Origin: Caulobacter sp. FWC26
Lineage (GTDB): Bacteria; Pseudomonadota; Alphaproteobacteria; Caulobacterales; Caulobacteraceae
NCBI RefSeq assembly: GCF_002742645.2
Contig: NZ_CP033875.1
Span: 2,148,001 to 2,212,000, forward strand
Direction: 5' to 3'
DNA: 64,000 bases
Positions within the stretch are counted from its first letter, which is position 1. Each line of letters opens with the position of its first letter. The notes below the pieces were generated by a model. It was not told the DNA's origin, made no database searches, and worked only from the letters and a program-made list of their open reading frames with translations. Below, one piece after another: positions 54,969 through 64,000 of the stretch. A program made the position numbers and the translations under genes.

Positions 54969-56426
54969 ATGGCGCGCAAGGCCGCCGCGACAGCGGGTGA
55001 CAAGCCGAAGGTTCGGAAGGGGTCGAAGACGACCCTCTCCGAGGCCAATCTGGCGGATCTCGGCGCTGAGCGGCTCGCCGCCATTCTGCTCGACCTCGCC
55101 AGCGACAGCCACGTCAAGCGCGTGCTGCGGCTGGAACTGTTCGCCGAGGCCAGCGCCGAAGGCCTGGCGCTGGAAATCTCCAAGCGCCTGGCGACGATCG
55201 GCAAATCGTCTTCCCGCATCCACTGGCGCAAGCGTCCGGCGTTCGCCCGGGACCTCGATTTGCATCGCCGGATGATCGAGCGGCTGGCGCAGGACGACGC
55301 AACCGCTGCGCTCGACCTTATGCTGGACCTCCTGGACCTGGCTTCGCCGACGTTGGATCGGCTCAGTCAACCCGATGGGCCAATCGGCGATGTCTTCCTG
55401 GCGGCCCGCGACTCCATCGGCGCCATCGCCGAGAAAGCCGTGCCCGAGCCGATTGCTCTGGCGGAGCGGACCGCCAAGATCCTGGCGACCGACTACCACG
55501 CCCAAATGGGGCCGCTCGCCAGTGCGCTCGGGCCTGCGATGGGGCCCCAGGGGCGCGCCCACCTGCGGCAGGTGCTGGAAACCGTTCTGGCGATGAACGC
55601 CAAGCGGCTGCGCGGCGCGGACCCTATGGCGGCGGTCTACAAGGACGCCTTGCGACGCCTGGCCGACGCCAGCGGCGATATCGACGCCTTCGAAGCGACC
55701 TTTGCGCCGGAGCTTCGCCGTACGCCGCTGGTCTCGGCCGAGATCGCCCGGCGCTTGCTTGCGGCTGGCCGTGGCGAAGACGCCTTGGCCACGCTCCAGG
55801 CCGGCGCACCCGGCGAAGCGCGGGGACGTCATCCCACGTCTGTCGAAGAGCGCGCCGCCTGGGAAGAGGTGATGCTGGAGGCGCTGGAGGCGACCGGGCA
55901 TCAACAGGAGGCCCAACAACGTCGCTGGGCGGAGTTCGAGCGCACGCTCTCCATTCCGCTGCTGCGGACCTATCTGAAGGGGCTTCCAGACTTCGATGAT
56001 GTCGAGGCTGAGGATCAGGCCAAGGCCGTCGTGCGTCGCTACCCACGCTTTGACACGGCGCTAGCGTTTTTCGTGTCCTGGCCCGACTTCGCTGCGGCCT
56101 CGCGTCTGGTCCTGTCGCGCTCGGGCGAGATCAACGGCGCGGACGACATTCTGATCACCGAGGCGGCGCGGCGGTTGGAAGGGAGCTACCCGCTGGCGGC
56201 CACGCTGCTGCTGCGCGCCTCTATCCAACACGTGCTGACCTTCGGCGTCGCGACACGCTACGCGGAGGCCGCGCGTCAGTTGCTGGAGGCCGAGTCCCTA
56301 GCGGCCATGATCGCCGATTTCGGCGAGTATCCGGACCACGCCAGCTTCGTCGCCGACCTTCGAGCTTCGCACGCCCGCAAGCAGGGCTTCCGCGCCGAGC
56401 TTGAAGCGCTCGGCGCGACGTTCTAG
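54969..56426 (+). CDS. Large helical protein resembling DUF6880
   Basis: A 485-residue soluble, almost wholly helical protein without signal or membrane segments. It starts with a basic tail, then ANLADLGAERLAAILLDLA and helical repeats to the end, in the manner of tetratricopeptide-like folds. It resembles DUF6880 proteins; that assignment is from memory. A GGGAG site precedes the ATG, 19 bp after lpdA, so it may be co-transcribed with the PDH genes. Its function is unknown. Confidence 0.65.
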   Translation: MARKAAATAGDKPKVRKGSKTTLSEANLADLGAERLAAILLDLASDSHVKRVLRLELFAEASAEGLALEISKRLATIGKSSSRIHWRKRPAFARDLDLHRRMIERLAQDDATAALDLMLDLLDLASPTLDRLSQPDGPIGDVFLAARDSIGAIAEKAVPEPIALAERTAKILATDYHAQMGPLASALGPAMGPQGRAHLRQVLETVLAMNAKRLRGADPMAAVYKDALRRLADASGDIDAFEATFAPELRRTPLVSAEIARRLLAAGRGEDALATLQAGAPGEARGRHPTSVEERAAWEEVMLEALEATGHQQEAQQRRWAEFERTLSIPLLRTYLKGLPDFDDVEAEDQAKAVVRRYPRFDTALAFFVSWPDFAAASRLVLSRSGEINGADDILITEAARRLEGSYPLAATLLLRASIQHVLTFGVATRYAEAARQLLEAESLAAMIADFGEYPDHASFVADLRASHARKQGFRAELEALGATF

Positions 56427-56440
56427 CCAGCCGAGCTTTC

Positions 56441-57994
56441 TCAGGCCGCTTGAGTGTCTGTTTCAGCCATGCGCTGGATCGCGACGTAGTCCGTCTTGCC
56501 GCTCCCCAAGACCGGCACCTCGGTGACCTTCAGGATCTTGCGCGGCACCGCCAGCTCCGGGGCTCCGATCGTCTGGGCGTGTGCGACCAGCGGCGCGACA
56601 TCAGCGTCATGGCGATCGGTGACCAGGATGAGCTTCTCGCCCTTCTTCTTGTCGGGCATCGAGATCACCGCATGGCGACCGTCCGGCCAGACTGCGGAGG
56701 CGAGATCTTCTGCGGCGGTCAGCGAGACCATTTCGCCGCCGATCTTTGCGAAGCGCTTCACGCGGCCCTTAATGGTGATCCATTGATCGTCGGTCATGCT
56801 GACGACATCGCCGGTGTCGTGCCAACCGCCCTCAGGCGCATCGATTCCGCCATCCTCGCGGAGATAGCCGGCCATGATGTTGGGACCGCGCACGAACAGG
56901 CGCCCGCCTTCGGGAATGCCCTCGACGGGCTCGATACGAACCTCTTGGCCGGGGAGGAGGCCGCCGACGGTGCCGGGACGGTTGTCCTTGGGCTTGTTCA
57001 CGGCAATGACGGGCGATGCCTCGGTCGCGCCGTAACCTTCGAGCAGCGGCACGCCGCCGAAGCGTTCCTTGATCAGCGTGTGGGTCTCATCGCGAACCTT
57101 CTCGGCGCCGCAGACCACAAACTCCAGACCTGACAACTCATCAGACTCGGCTGCTCGCGCGTACTGGTTCACGAACGTGTCGGTGGCCAGCAGGATCGAG
57201 GCCTTGGAGTCCTTGATCAGCGGCGGGATCTGCTTGGTGTGCAGCGGTGAGGGATATTGGAACGCCTTCATGCCGGTCAGGATCGGCAGGATGACGCCGC
57301 CGGTCAGGCCGAAGCAATGGAAGACGGGGAGGGGATTGAACATCACCCAGTCCGGGTCGAGCTCGATGTGAGCGGCGACCTGCATGGCGTTCTGCACCAA
57401 GTTCTCCTGGGTCAGCACCACACCGCGCGGGGCGCCGAAGCTGCCGGAGGTGAACAGTACGACACCCTTGTCCGAGGGCTTGGCTGGCGCACGGAAACGG
57501 CGAGGGAACATGCCCGCAGCGGCGGCGAACAGCTTGTCCGGCAAGCTGATCGTGCCGCGTACATCTTCCAGATAGGTCACCTGCGCCTGTTCGCCGATCG
57601 CGTCGACGATATCGTGCAGCTTCCCCAGTTCGACGAACTTGTGCGCGGTGAGAACCCGCGTGACCTTGGCCAGTTTACAGGCTGCTTTGATATTCCGAAT
57701 GCCCGCAGTGAAGTTCAGCATCGTCGGCACGCGACCGAACGCGTGCAAGGCGAAGAAAGTGACGACGGAGCCTGCGCCGGAGGGCAGCAGGACGCCGACG
57801 TTCTCGCCCGGCTTCGTCATCGCCGCGATCTTGCGGCCCAAGGCGAAACTGGCTCGGATCAGATCGGTATAGGTGAGCGGGTTGCGATCCTGATCCTCCA
57901 GGATCGGCTTCTTGGCGCCGAACTTGTCGCGGGCGTCAATGAGGGCGTCGAAGATGGCCTTTTGGCCGTTCCGCACGTCGTAAACTACCGGCAT
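56441..57994 (-). CDS. AMP-dependent acyl-CoA/acyl-ACP synthetase family protein
   Basis: A 517-residue adenylate-forming enzyme that activates a carboxylic acid, probably a fatty acid. The P-loop reads LFTSGSFGAPRGVVLT, where the canonical form is TSGTTGxPKGV. The A5 motif is YGATEASPVI, and A7/A8 are WHDTGDVVSM and KIGGEMVSL. The overall pattern resembles the synthetase half of Aas-like acyl-ACP synthetases. A GGGAGG site precedes the ATG. It is a single-gene unit convergent with the DUF6880-like gene. Confidence 0.85.
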   Translation of the reverse strand: MPVVYDVRNGQKAIFDALIDARDKFGAKKPILEDQDRNPLTYTDLIRASFALGRKIAAMTKPGENVGVLLPSGAGSVVTFFALHAFGRVPTMLNFTAGIRNIKAACKLAKVTRVLTAHKFVELGKLHDIVDAIGEQAQVTYLEDVRGTISLPDKLFAAAAGMFPRRFRAPAKPSDKGVVLFTSGSFGAPRGVVLTQENLVQNAMQVAAHIELDPDWVMFNPLPVFHCFGLTGGVILPILTGMKAFQYPSPLHTKQIPPLIKDSKASILLATDTFVNQYARAAESDELSGLEFVVCGAEKVRDETHTLIKERFGGVPLLEGYGATEASPVIAVNKPKDNRPGTVGGLLPGQEVRIEPVEGIPEGGRLFVRGPNIMAGYLREDGGIDAPEGGWHDTGDVVSMTDDQWITIKGRVKRFAKIGGEMVSLTAAEDLASAVWPDGRHAVISMPDKKKGEKLILVTDRHDADVAPLVAHAQTIGAPELAVPRKILKVTEVPVLGSGKTDYVAIQRMAETDTQAA

Positions 57995-58104
57995 CCCGGC
58001 GAAACCTCCCCGAAGAGCGGTAAGCGCTCTCGTTCTTTAAACGCCGACACTGCCGAGGAAGGTCCAGCTTTGCAAGAAAGAGTCACAATCCGTGACCCTG
58101 GTCC

Positions 58105-59160
58105 TTAGCGGATTGGGTTTTCGGCGGATGTTGGAGGTGCGGCAAAGGCCGTGACTTGGCTCAGCCAAGCGTTGCGGATGGGGTCCGATTCCATGTGCAG
58201 ATCATGGCCCGCCGACGGATAGCGGATCTCGCGACAGCTCTTCATCGCCTCGCAAAGACGCGTTTGCGGCGCCGGCGTGACGACAGTGTCTCGCCCTGCG
58301 TCGAGCATGAGAACCGGGACCGCGACCTTTCGAATGTCGTGCGCGGCGGCTTCCGAGGCGTCGAAGAAGGCGGCGAACCAGCCGAGGCTTCTACCGCCCA
58401 TGCGAAGATCCGGGTTCGCGAGCATCCATGCGGCCTGAACCTTGCCACGCGCCGCGTCTTGGGTCAGGCCTTGCGCCTTCCCGTCAGGGGCTTCTCGTCG
58501 CCAGGGCTGCTGATCTGGCGATCGAATCCAGCCGAGCCGTAGCGCCCTGAGCGCGGGCGCGAACCGTGCGAAGTCGGATCGGGGCCGGGGGAGGGCTTTC
58601 AGGCCGAAAGCGGGCGAAGACAGAACCAGTCCCTGCATCGGCAAGCCACCTTGCGCCGCTCTCAGGGCGATCAGACCGCCTTCGCCATGACCGACCACGA
58701 TCAGGGGAACGCCCCCCGCCGGACGGATAACAGCCGTAACCAAGGCTTTGACCGCCGCGACGTCGGGACCGAAGCTGTCGACATGGCCCAGGTCGCGCCA
58801 AGGGGTCAGCCGTTCGGAGCCGCCTTGTCCCTGGCGCTCCAGCACCCAAACGCTGAAACCTTGCTTTGTGAGGTCGGAAGCCGTCTCGAACCACTTTTCG
58901 GCCGTTTCGCCATAACCCGGAAGAACCAGGATTGTCGCGCGCGATGCGACGGGCGGTGAGGTGACGCCGTAACGCTGTACGGTCGAATCTCCGGTCTTCA
59001 CGTAGCCCCAGGCCCAACCCTGGGGCGGGTGGAAGCGTGAGGCCACGGCCGGAGGCGTCCGACTCTCGGCAAACGGCGCACGCGACGCCCCGTCACCGCA
59101 CGCGGAAACGGCCAGGCAAAGTGCGATAGCCGAGGCGGCTGCAGGGAGACGAAGACGCAT
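58105..59160 (-). CDS. Lipoprotein of the alpha/beta-hydrolase fold with altered nucleophile elbow
   Basis: A 351-residue lipoprotein (lipobox ending SAC, Cys21) with an alpha/beta-hydrolase domain of the monoacylglycerol-lipase type. The oxyanion segment is [14 protein letters not shown], and Asp and His candidates are in VLMLDAGRD and SAGHDLHME. The nucleophile elbow, normally GHSxGG, reads GHGEGG, so the Ser is Gly at residue 159. The codon is GGC, one base from AGC. The protein may be a non-catalytic binder or use another residue. Start is ATG at 59160, with a GAGG site; GTG at 59169 lacks one. Confidence 0.82.
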   Translation of the reverse strand: MRLRLPAAASAIALCLAVSACGDGASRAPFAESRTPPAVASRFHPPQGWAWGYVKTGDSTVQRYGVTSPPVASRATILVLPGYGETAEKWFETASDLTKQGFSVWVLERQGQGGSERLTPWRDLGHVDSFGPDVAAVKALVTAVIRPAGGVPLIVVGHGEGGLIALRAAQGGLPMQGLVLSSPAFGLKALPRPRSDFARFAPALRALRLGWIRSPDQQPWRREAPDGKAQGLTQDAARGKVQAAWMLANPDLRMGGRSLGWFAAFFDASEAAAHDIRKVAVPVLMLDAGRDTVVTPAPQTRLCEAMKSCREIRYPSAGHDLHMESDPIRNAWLSQVTAFAAPPTSAENPIR

Positions 59161-59242
59161 ACGCCTCACTCATTTCGCGCCTTGGGGCCTTACGCAAGAT
59201 CAAGCGCTTGATCCTGACGGCAAGAAGACCGATTTAGGCGCC

Positions 59243-60220
59243 ATGGCCACGGTGATCGATACGCTGAAGGCTCGCGGCTCGGAAGACCGGGCGGCGCGCC
59301 ATCCCGAAAAGCAGAACCGCCCGGATACGCCGGTGCTCCGCAAGCCGGAGTGGCTGCGCGTGCGGGCCCCCGGCTCGGGTCAGTACAACGAAACCAGGGG
59401 CATTGTGCGCGAGCACAAGCTTCACACGGTGTGCGAGGAAGCGGCCTGTCCGAACATCGGTGAGTGCTGGAGCCAGAAGCACGCGACCATGATGATCATG
59501 GGCGAGATCTGCACCCGCGCCTGCGCCTTCTGCAACGTCACGACGGGCTTGCCGACGCAACTGGATCCGGATGAGCCGCGCCGCGTGGCCGAGGCTGTCG
59601 CCAAGATGGGCCTCAAGCACGTGGTCATCACTTCGGTGGATCGTGATGACCTGCTGGACGGCGGCGCGCGCCATTTCGCCGAGGTCGTGACGTCCATCCG
59701 AGCCGCCGCTCCGGGAACGACGATCGAGATCCTGACACCGGATTTCCTCCGCAAGGACGGCGCCGAGAACGTGGTGATCGACTCCAAGCCGGACGTCTTC
59801 AATCACAACCTCGAAACGGTGCCGCGGCTCTATCTGAAGATCCGTCCCGGCGCGCGTTACTATAACTCGCTGCGCCTGCTGGATCGCGTGAAGCAGCGCG
59901 ACCCCTCCCAGTTCACCAAGTCGGGCTTGATGGTCGGTCTGGGTGAAACCAAGGAAGAGGTCATGCAGGTCATGGACGACATGCGCTCGGCGGGCGTCGA
60001 TTTCATCACCATCGGTCAGTACCTGCAGCCGACCCGCAAGCACGCGGCGATCGACCGGTTCGTGACCCCTGAAGAGTTCAAGGCCTATGAGGCGATCGCG
60101 CGGGCCAAGGGCTTCCTGATGGTCTCGTCCAGCCCGCTGACGCGTTCGTCCCACCACGCGGGCGAAGACTTCGCCAAGCTCCAGGCGGCGCGGCGCGCCC
60201 TCGACGCTCGCACGGCGTAA
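59243..60220 (+). CDS. lipA: Lipoyl synthase
   Basis: A 325-residue radical-SAM enzyme that inserts two sulfurs into octanoyl-ACP or octanoyl-protein to make lipoate. The auxiliary cluster cysteines lie in [14 protein letters not shown], and the radical-SAM CxxxCxxC in [10 protein letters not shown]. The C-terminal serine motif [11 protein letters not shown] ligates the auxiliary cluster. It serves the PDH lipoyl domains encoded about 7 kb upstream. The RatA/Coq10 gene follows after 3 bp. Confidence 0.97.
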   Translation: MATVIDTLKARGSEDRAARHPEKQNRPDTPVLRKPEWLRVRAPGSGQYNETRGIVREHKLHTVCEEAACPNIGECWSQKHATMMIMGEICTRACAFCNVTTGLPTQLDPDEPRRVAEAVAKMGLKHVVITSVDRDDLLDGGARHFAEVVTSIRAAAPGTTIEILTPDFLRKDGAENVVIDSKPDVFNHNLETVPRLYLKIRPGARYYNSLRLLDRVKQRDPSQFTKSGLMVGLGETKEEVMQVMDDMRSAGVDFITIGQYLQPTRKHAAIDRFVTPEEFKAYEAIARAKGFLMVSSSPLTRSSHHAGEDFAKLQAARRALDARTA

Positions 60221-60223
60221 GCC

Positions 60224-60670
60224 TTGCATCGACACGTCGTTACGAAGCTGCTGCCTTACACGCCCGATCAGCTGTTCGAGCTGGTCGGAGACGTCGAGGC
60301 ATATCCGAAGTTCGTCCCCTGGATCACCGGGATGCGCACTTGGAATAGCCGCGTCGAAGGCTCAGTCAGCTTGGTGGACGCAGAGGCCCAGGTCGGCTTT
60401 TCGTTTTTGCGTGAGAAGTTTGCTACGCGCGTGCGGCGCGACCGGGGCGCGCGCTCAATCGACGTCAGCCTGCTCTACGGGCCCTTCAAGCGCCTCAACA
60501 ACGGCTGGCGCTTCGTGCCTGAGGGGGATGCGACGCGGGTCGAATTCGTTATCGAGTTTGCCTTCAAGTCCGCTCTACTCGACGCGATGCTGGCGGCCAA
60601 TATGGACCGTGCGGCGGGCAAGCTGATCGCCTGTTTCGAGGCACGCGCGCAGCAACTCCACGGCGCTTAG
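60224..60670 (+). CDS. RatA/Coq10-type START-domain protein
   Basis: A 148-residue SRPBCC/START-fold protein. It begins at TTG 60224, three bases after lipA, and has the family's YTPDQLFELVGDVEAYPKF. The late LYGPFKRLNNGWRF segment is also typical. Family members bind ubiquinone (Coq10) or were reported to block ribosome assembly (RatA). In alphaproteobacteria the lipA link favours a metabolic role in respiration. Its stop overlaps that of the convergent CinA gene by 4 bases. Confidence 0.85.
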   Translation: MHRHVVTKLLPYTPDQLFELVGDVEAYPKFVPWITGMRTWNSRVEGSVSLVDAEAQVGFSFLREKFATRVRRDRGARSIDVSLLYGPFKRLNNGWRFVPEGDATRVEFVIEFAFKSALLDAMLAANMDRAAGKLIACFEARAQQLHGA

Positions 60671-61158
60671 GCGACAGCCTCTCGAAGCATCTCCAGCGCG
60701 GTCCGGACGGCGGCGAGTTGGACGGCCTCGCGCGTCTCGCCATCGAAACGCTCTTGGCGGTGCGTCACCGAGCGGTTGGCGCGCGCCACCGCGAAATGCA
60801 CCGTACCGACGGGCTTCATAGGCGTTCCGCCGCCTGGCCCGGCGACGCCGGTGATGGCGACCGCCACATGGCCATTGCTCTCCCGCAGAGCGCCCTCAGC
60901 CATCGCGCGCGCCACCGGTTCGGACACCGCGCCGTAGTCGGCGAGGAGATCCCCCGCCACGCCCAGCATCTCGGACTTGGCGCGGTTGGTGTAGGTCACG
61001 AAGCCCCGCTCAAACACATCCGAAGCGCCGGAGATCGAGCAGATTGCACCGGCCACAAGCCCGCCCGTACAGCTCTCCGCCGTCACAAGCCGTAGGGACC
61101 GCGCGCGCGCTTCGTCGATCAGCAGGCGCGACAGGGTCTGGATTTCGAGGGGGAACAT
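60667..61158 (-). CDS. pncC: CinA-family nicotinamide-nucleotide amidohydrolase
   Basis: A 163-residue protein corresponding to the C-terminal CinA domain alone. This domain deamidates nicotinamide mononucleotide in NAD recycling. The signature TAESCTGGLVAGAICSISG contains the conserved Ser-Cys-Thr-Gly-Gly, and AITGVAGPGGGTPMKPVGTV is the second hallmark. The start at 61158 has a GGAGA site upstream. It is convergent with the RatA-type gene and downstream of ispDF. Confidence 0.92.
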   Translation of the reverse strand: MFPLEIQTLSRLLIDEARARSLRLVTAESCTGGLVAGAICSISGASDVFERGFVTYTNRAKSEMLGVAGDLLADYGAVSEPVARAMAEGALRESNGHVAVAITGVAGPGGGTPMKPVGTVHFAVARANRSVTHRQERFDGETREAVQLAAVRTALEMLREAVA

Positions 61159-61196
61159 GAGGGTCTCCGATCTCGCGGGCATTCAGCCTAACTCAA

Positions 61197-62345
61197 TCAG
61201 GCGGGCGTCTCGACGGCGACGACGGCCGAGGCGGCCAGGCCTTCGCCACGACCGGTGAAGCCCATTTTCTCGGTCGTGGTCGCCTTGACGCTGACCCGGT
61301 CAAGAGGGAGCGAAAGGATGTCGGCCAGACGTTCGCGCATCGCTTGCCGGTGCGGCTTGATCTTGGGCCGTTCGCAGATCAGCGTGACGTCGACATTGAT
61401 GAGCGCGCCGCCCCTCGCGATGACCAGATCAACGGCGTGTTTCAGGAACTGGTCAGAGGCCGCGCCCTTCCACTTCGGATCCGTCGGCGGGAAATGGTCG
61501 CCGATGTCGCCTTCTCCGATCGCGCCCAGGATAGCGTCGGTCAGCGCGTGCAGGCCGGCGTCCGCGTCGGAGTGTCCAATGAGCGTTTCGTCATGCTTTA
61601 TGGCGACGCCGCACAGCCAGACTTCCTCGCCCGGTCCCCAACGATGCGCATCGAAGCCTTGCCCGACGCGGGTCACGCGCGCAGCGCCGGCGAGACGTTC
61701 AGCCATGGCGAAATCCTCTGGATAGGTGAGTTTGCTCAGAAGCGGATCGCCTTGCGTGATCACGATGCGGCCGCCCACCGCTTCGACCACCTGGGCGTCG
61801 TCGGTGGGTTCGGGACCGGACCAGGCTGCATACGCGGTCAATAGGCGGTCGCGCCGGGCCGCCTGAGGCGTTTGGGCGCGCCAGAGATGGTCGCGAGACG
61901 TGGTTTGGATCTCGTCGCCGGGCGTCTGGCGCTTGAGGGTGTCGGCGACGGCCAAGGCGGGGAGGGCGAGATCCGCCGTCGCCAGCGCCCCCAGCAGATT
62001 GTCGATGACCGCGCGCGTCACGAAGGGCCGAGCCGCATCGTGGACCATCACGGGTTCACCGGCCGGACGATTGGACAGCGCCGCCAGCCCAGCTTGCACC
62101 GATAAGGCGCGGCTCGCCCCGCCCCGAGCGCTCCGCCATCCTGAAAGACCGGCTAGAACGGAAGGCAGGACCTTTTCTCCATCCTCTGTCGTCACGATGA
62201 CGACTTCAGCCGCGCCCGCCGCCAGAAAGGTTTCGACCGACCAGCGCAGCACGGGCTTTCCGGCGAGAAGTCGCCATTGCTTGGCCTGGCCGGGGCCGGC
62301 CCTGGTCCCTGAGCCGGCGGCGACAATCACGACAGAGAAGGTCAT
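61197..62345 (-). CDS. ispDF: Bifunctional IspD/IspF isoprenoid enzyme
   Basis: A 382-residue fusion of two MEP-pathway enzymes. Residues 1-~225 are IspD (cytidylyltransferase), with VIVAAGSGTRAGPGQAKQW, VHDAARPFV and the late LSKLTYPEDFA. Residues ~228-382 are IspF (cyclodiphosphate synthase), with metal ligands in GFDAHRWGPG and the signature LIGHSDADAGLHAL. The fusion is typical of alphaproteobacteria. It supplies isoprenoid precursors for undecaprenyl phosphate and ubiquinone. Confidence 0.96.
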   Translation of the reverse strand: MTFSVVIVAAGSGTRAGPGQAKQWRLLAGKPVLRWSVETFLAAGAAEVVIVTTEDGEKVLPSVLAGLSGWRSARGGASRALSVQAGLAALSNRPAGEPVMVHDAARPFVTRAVIDNLLGALATADLALPALAVADTLKRQTPGDEIQTTSRDHLWRAQTPQAARRDRLLTAYAAWSGPEPTDDAQVVEAVGGRIVITQGDPLLSKLTYPEDFAMAERLAGAARVTRVGQGFDAHRWGPGEEVWLCGVAIKHDETLIGHSDADAGLHALTDAILGAIGEGDIGDHFPPTDPKWKGAASDQFLKHAVDLVIARGGALINVDVTLICERPKIKPHRQAMRERLADILSLPLDRVSVKATTTEKMGFTGRGEGLAASAVVAVETPA

Positions 62346-62444
62346 GTCGGGTGTTTAGTCTCGCCACGTCGCTTGTCCAGTCGATCCGGGCTTTACTGCG
62401 GCGCACAATGTGCCTAAAAAGACAGCTTCGGGGATGATTACAAA

Positions 62445-63452
62445 ATGAGCATCAAGCTCGATATCGGTGGCGTCGAGGTTCCGGGGCGGGTGTGGATTGC
62501 GCCCATGACCGGTGTGTCAGACCTGCCGTTCCGAGAGACGGCCTCGGCGCTCGGCGCGCCTTATGTGGCCACGGAAATGGTCGCCAGCGCGGAATTCGCG
62601 AGGGGAAGGCCTGATGTCGTGCGTCGCGCGGCGGTCGGAGACGGGCTCCCGTTGACGGTGATCCAGCTGGTCGGACGCGATGTCGCCTTCATGGCGCAGG
62701 GCGCGCGAATGGCTCAAGAGGCCGGCGCCGAGATCGTCGACCTGAACTTCGGCTGCCCTGCCAAGGAGGTCGCGGCCGGGGCGGCTTGCGGATCGGCGCT
62801 GATGCGCGAGCCCGAACTTGCCGAGGCCTTGGTGGCCGCGGCCGTCGAGGCGGTCGACGTTCCGGTGACGGTCAAGATGCGGCTCGGTTGGGACAGCGAT
62901 AGCCTCAACGCGCCGGATATCGCGCGTCGCGCAGAAGCCGCAGGCGCAAAGGCCATCACGGTGCACGGCCGCACGCGCAATCAGTTCTATAAAGGTGTCG
63001 CCGACTGGTCGGCCGTGGCTGCGGTGAAGGATGCGGTGTCGGTGCCCGTTCTTGTGAACGGCGACATCGTCGACGGCGACAGCGCAAAACGGGCGCTCGC
63101 GCAGTCCGGCGCTGACGGGGTCATGATCGGGAGGGGCGTCTATGGCCGCCCTTGGATCGCCGGCGCGATCGAGGCGGCCCTGATGGGGGAGGGCTTCCGG
63201 GAGCCGGACGCCGAGGAGCGCCTGGCGATCGCAATCACGCATTTTCGTCGAAGCCTGTCCTTCTACGGGGAGCGTCTTGGTCTGAAAATGTTCCGCAAAC
63301 ACTTGGCGTCCTACATTGAGGCGGCGCCCTGGCCCGAAACCGCCGAGGCGCGCCGGGCCGCGCGCGCCAGCCTATGTCGGCTCGAAGATCCGGCGGCGGT
63401 CGAAAGCGCGCTCCACGATCTTTGGATCGCGGAGCGGAGGAGCGCGGCATGA
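62445..63452 (+). CDS. dusB: tRNA-dihydrouridine synthase (NifR3/DusB type)
   Basis: A 335-residue flavin enzyme that reduces uridines in the tRNA D-loop. It has the FMN-binding WIAPMTGVSDLPFR near the start, the signature DLNFGCPAKEVAAG with the active-site Cys in the following AACGSALM, VKMRLGWD, and VHGRTRNQFYKG. The ATGA overlap with ntrB reflects the nifR3-ntrBC order conserved in alphaproteobacteria. Confidence 0.96.
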   Translation: MSIKLDIGGVEVPGRVWIAPMTGVSDLPFRETASALGAPYVATEMVASAEFARGRPDVVRRAAVGDGLPLTVIQLVGRDVAFMAQGARMAQEAGAEIVDLNFGCPAKEVAAGAACGSALMREPELAEALVAAAVEAVDVPVTVKMRLGWDSDSLNAPDIARRAEAAGAKAITVHGRTRNQFYKGVADWSAVAAVKDAVSVPVLVNGDIVDGDSAKRALAQSGADGVMIGRGVYGRPWIAGAIEAALMGEGFREPDAEERLAIAITHFRRSLSFYGERLGLKMFRKHLASYIEAAPWPETAEARRAARASLCRLEDPAAVESALHDLWIAERRSAA

Positions 63453-64000
63453 CGGATCGTGCTCGCGTTCTCGGCGGGGTCGCCACCGAAGCGCTCAAGG
63501 CGGCGGCTTTCGAACTGAGCCCCGAGCCCGCCTTGGTGGTGGATCACGACGGCGGTTTGATTGCGGTCAACGAAGCCGCCGAAGCGCTGTTTGGACACGG
63601 ACTTTCGCTCCTGGCGCGCGGACGTTTCCGAGCCGCCTTGCCGCCCGGGTCGGTGCTGGTGTCTCTACTGGATCGGGCCGTGTTTGAGGGCGCGCTGGTT
63701 CGTGAGCATGGAGTCGAAGTCAATCTCTTTGGCCAGCCTCCGTTCGAGGCTGATGGTGCGGCGGTTCCGCTTGGCGATGGCTCCGTCCTTCTGACCTTGC
63801 ACGTCAAGGGCGTGCTTGGGGTTGATCGAAGCGCGGAAGCCGCCGGACTTCGCTCGGTGGTGGGCCTTGGAAAGATGTTGGCCCACGAGATCAAGAACCC
63901 GCTCGCCGGCATTCGCGGCGCGGCGCAACTGCTGAAGACGGGGGCGAGCGCGGTTGACCAGCCGCTGGCGCAACTGATCGTCGATGAAACCGACCGGATT
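63449..64000 (+). CDS. ntrB: Nitrogen-regulation sensor kinase NtrB (partial, runs off window end)
   Basis: The first 184 residues of a soluble sensor kinase that phosphorylates NtrC according to nitrogen status. A PAS domain (about residues 15-115, FELSPEPALVVDHDGGLIAV) precedes the phospho-acceptor His146 in KMLAHEIKNPLAGIRGAAQL, the classic NtrB H-box. The ATPase domain is beyond the window. The ATG overlaps the dusB stop. The gene order points to ntrC next. Confidence 0.93.
   Translation, partial: MTDRARVLGGVATEALKAAAFELSPEPALVVDHDGGLIAVNEAAEALFGHGLSLLARGRFRAALPPGSVLVSLLDRAVFEGALVREHGVEVNLFGQPPFEADGAAVPLGDGSVLLTLHVKGVLGVDRSAEAAGLRSVVGLGKMLAHEIKNPLAGIRGAAQLLKTGASAVDQPLAQLIVDETDRI

Overview
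The window reads as a chromosomal segment of a high-GC alphaproteobacterium, most likely a Caulobacter species. The protein families, the strong G/C preference at third codon positions, frequent GTG/TTG starts and ATGA/GTGA gene overlaps fit this. So does the gene order, which runs from a fab cluster through lptD-surA-pdxA-ksgA, ppk-ppx-hdaA, eno-ftsB-pdhABC and lipA to dusB-ntrB. I identified it from sequence and remembered gene order only; no database search was run.

Layout. 1-8.1 kb: a truncated membrane AraC-type regulator and an exported peroxiredoxin, then a + strand run for fatty-acid synthesis (fabD, fabG, acpP, fabF) continuing into mltG, yicC and gmk. 8.1-18.6 kb: a minus-strand block with a GlsB-type membrane protein, an HWE histidine kinase, two 39-residue proteins that have good ribosome sites, and the outer-membrane/LPS run lptF-lptG-lptD-surA-pdxA-ksgA. 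18.9-28.9 kb: pepA, holC, an I78-like lipoprotein, a MASE1/PAS hybrid kinase, a cytochrome c, an ABC-F ATPase, ndk and small membrane or barrel proteins. 28.9-38.9 kb: purN/purM, rnd, a serine hydrolase, the polyphosphate genes ppk and ppx, and hdaA.

38.0-41.85 kb is the accessory pocket. It has an AT-rich ORF of foreign composition, an EcsC-family gene, a dense set of palindromic intergenic elements (two copies of one family bracket the segment), and a roughly 320-nt non-coding stretch. On the + strand that stretch folds on paper into a closed multi-helix RNA with a GAAA tetraloop, several G-U pairs and a plausible promoter. This is the best candidate for something undescribed.

41.8-64 kb is housekeeping: secG, pyrG, rpmF, eno, ftsB, the pyruvate dehydrogenase genes (E1 alpha, lipoyl-E1 beta, E2, E3), lipA making the lipoyl cofactor they need, a RatA/Coq10 protein, CinA, fused ispDF, dusB and the start of ntrB. 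Many genes have clear hairpin terminators. I saw no tRNA, rRNA, CRISPR array, transposase or prophage.
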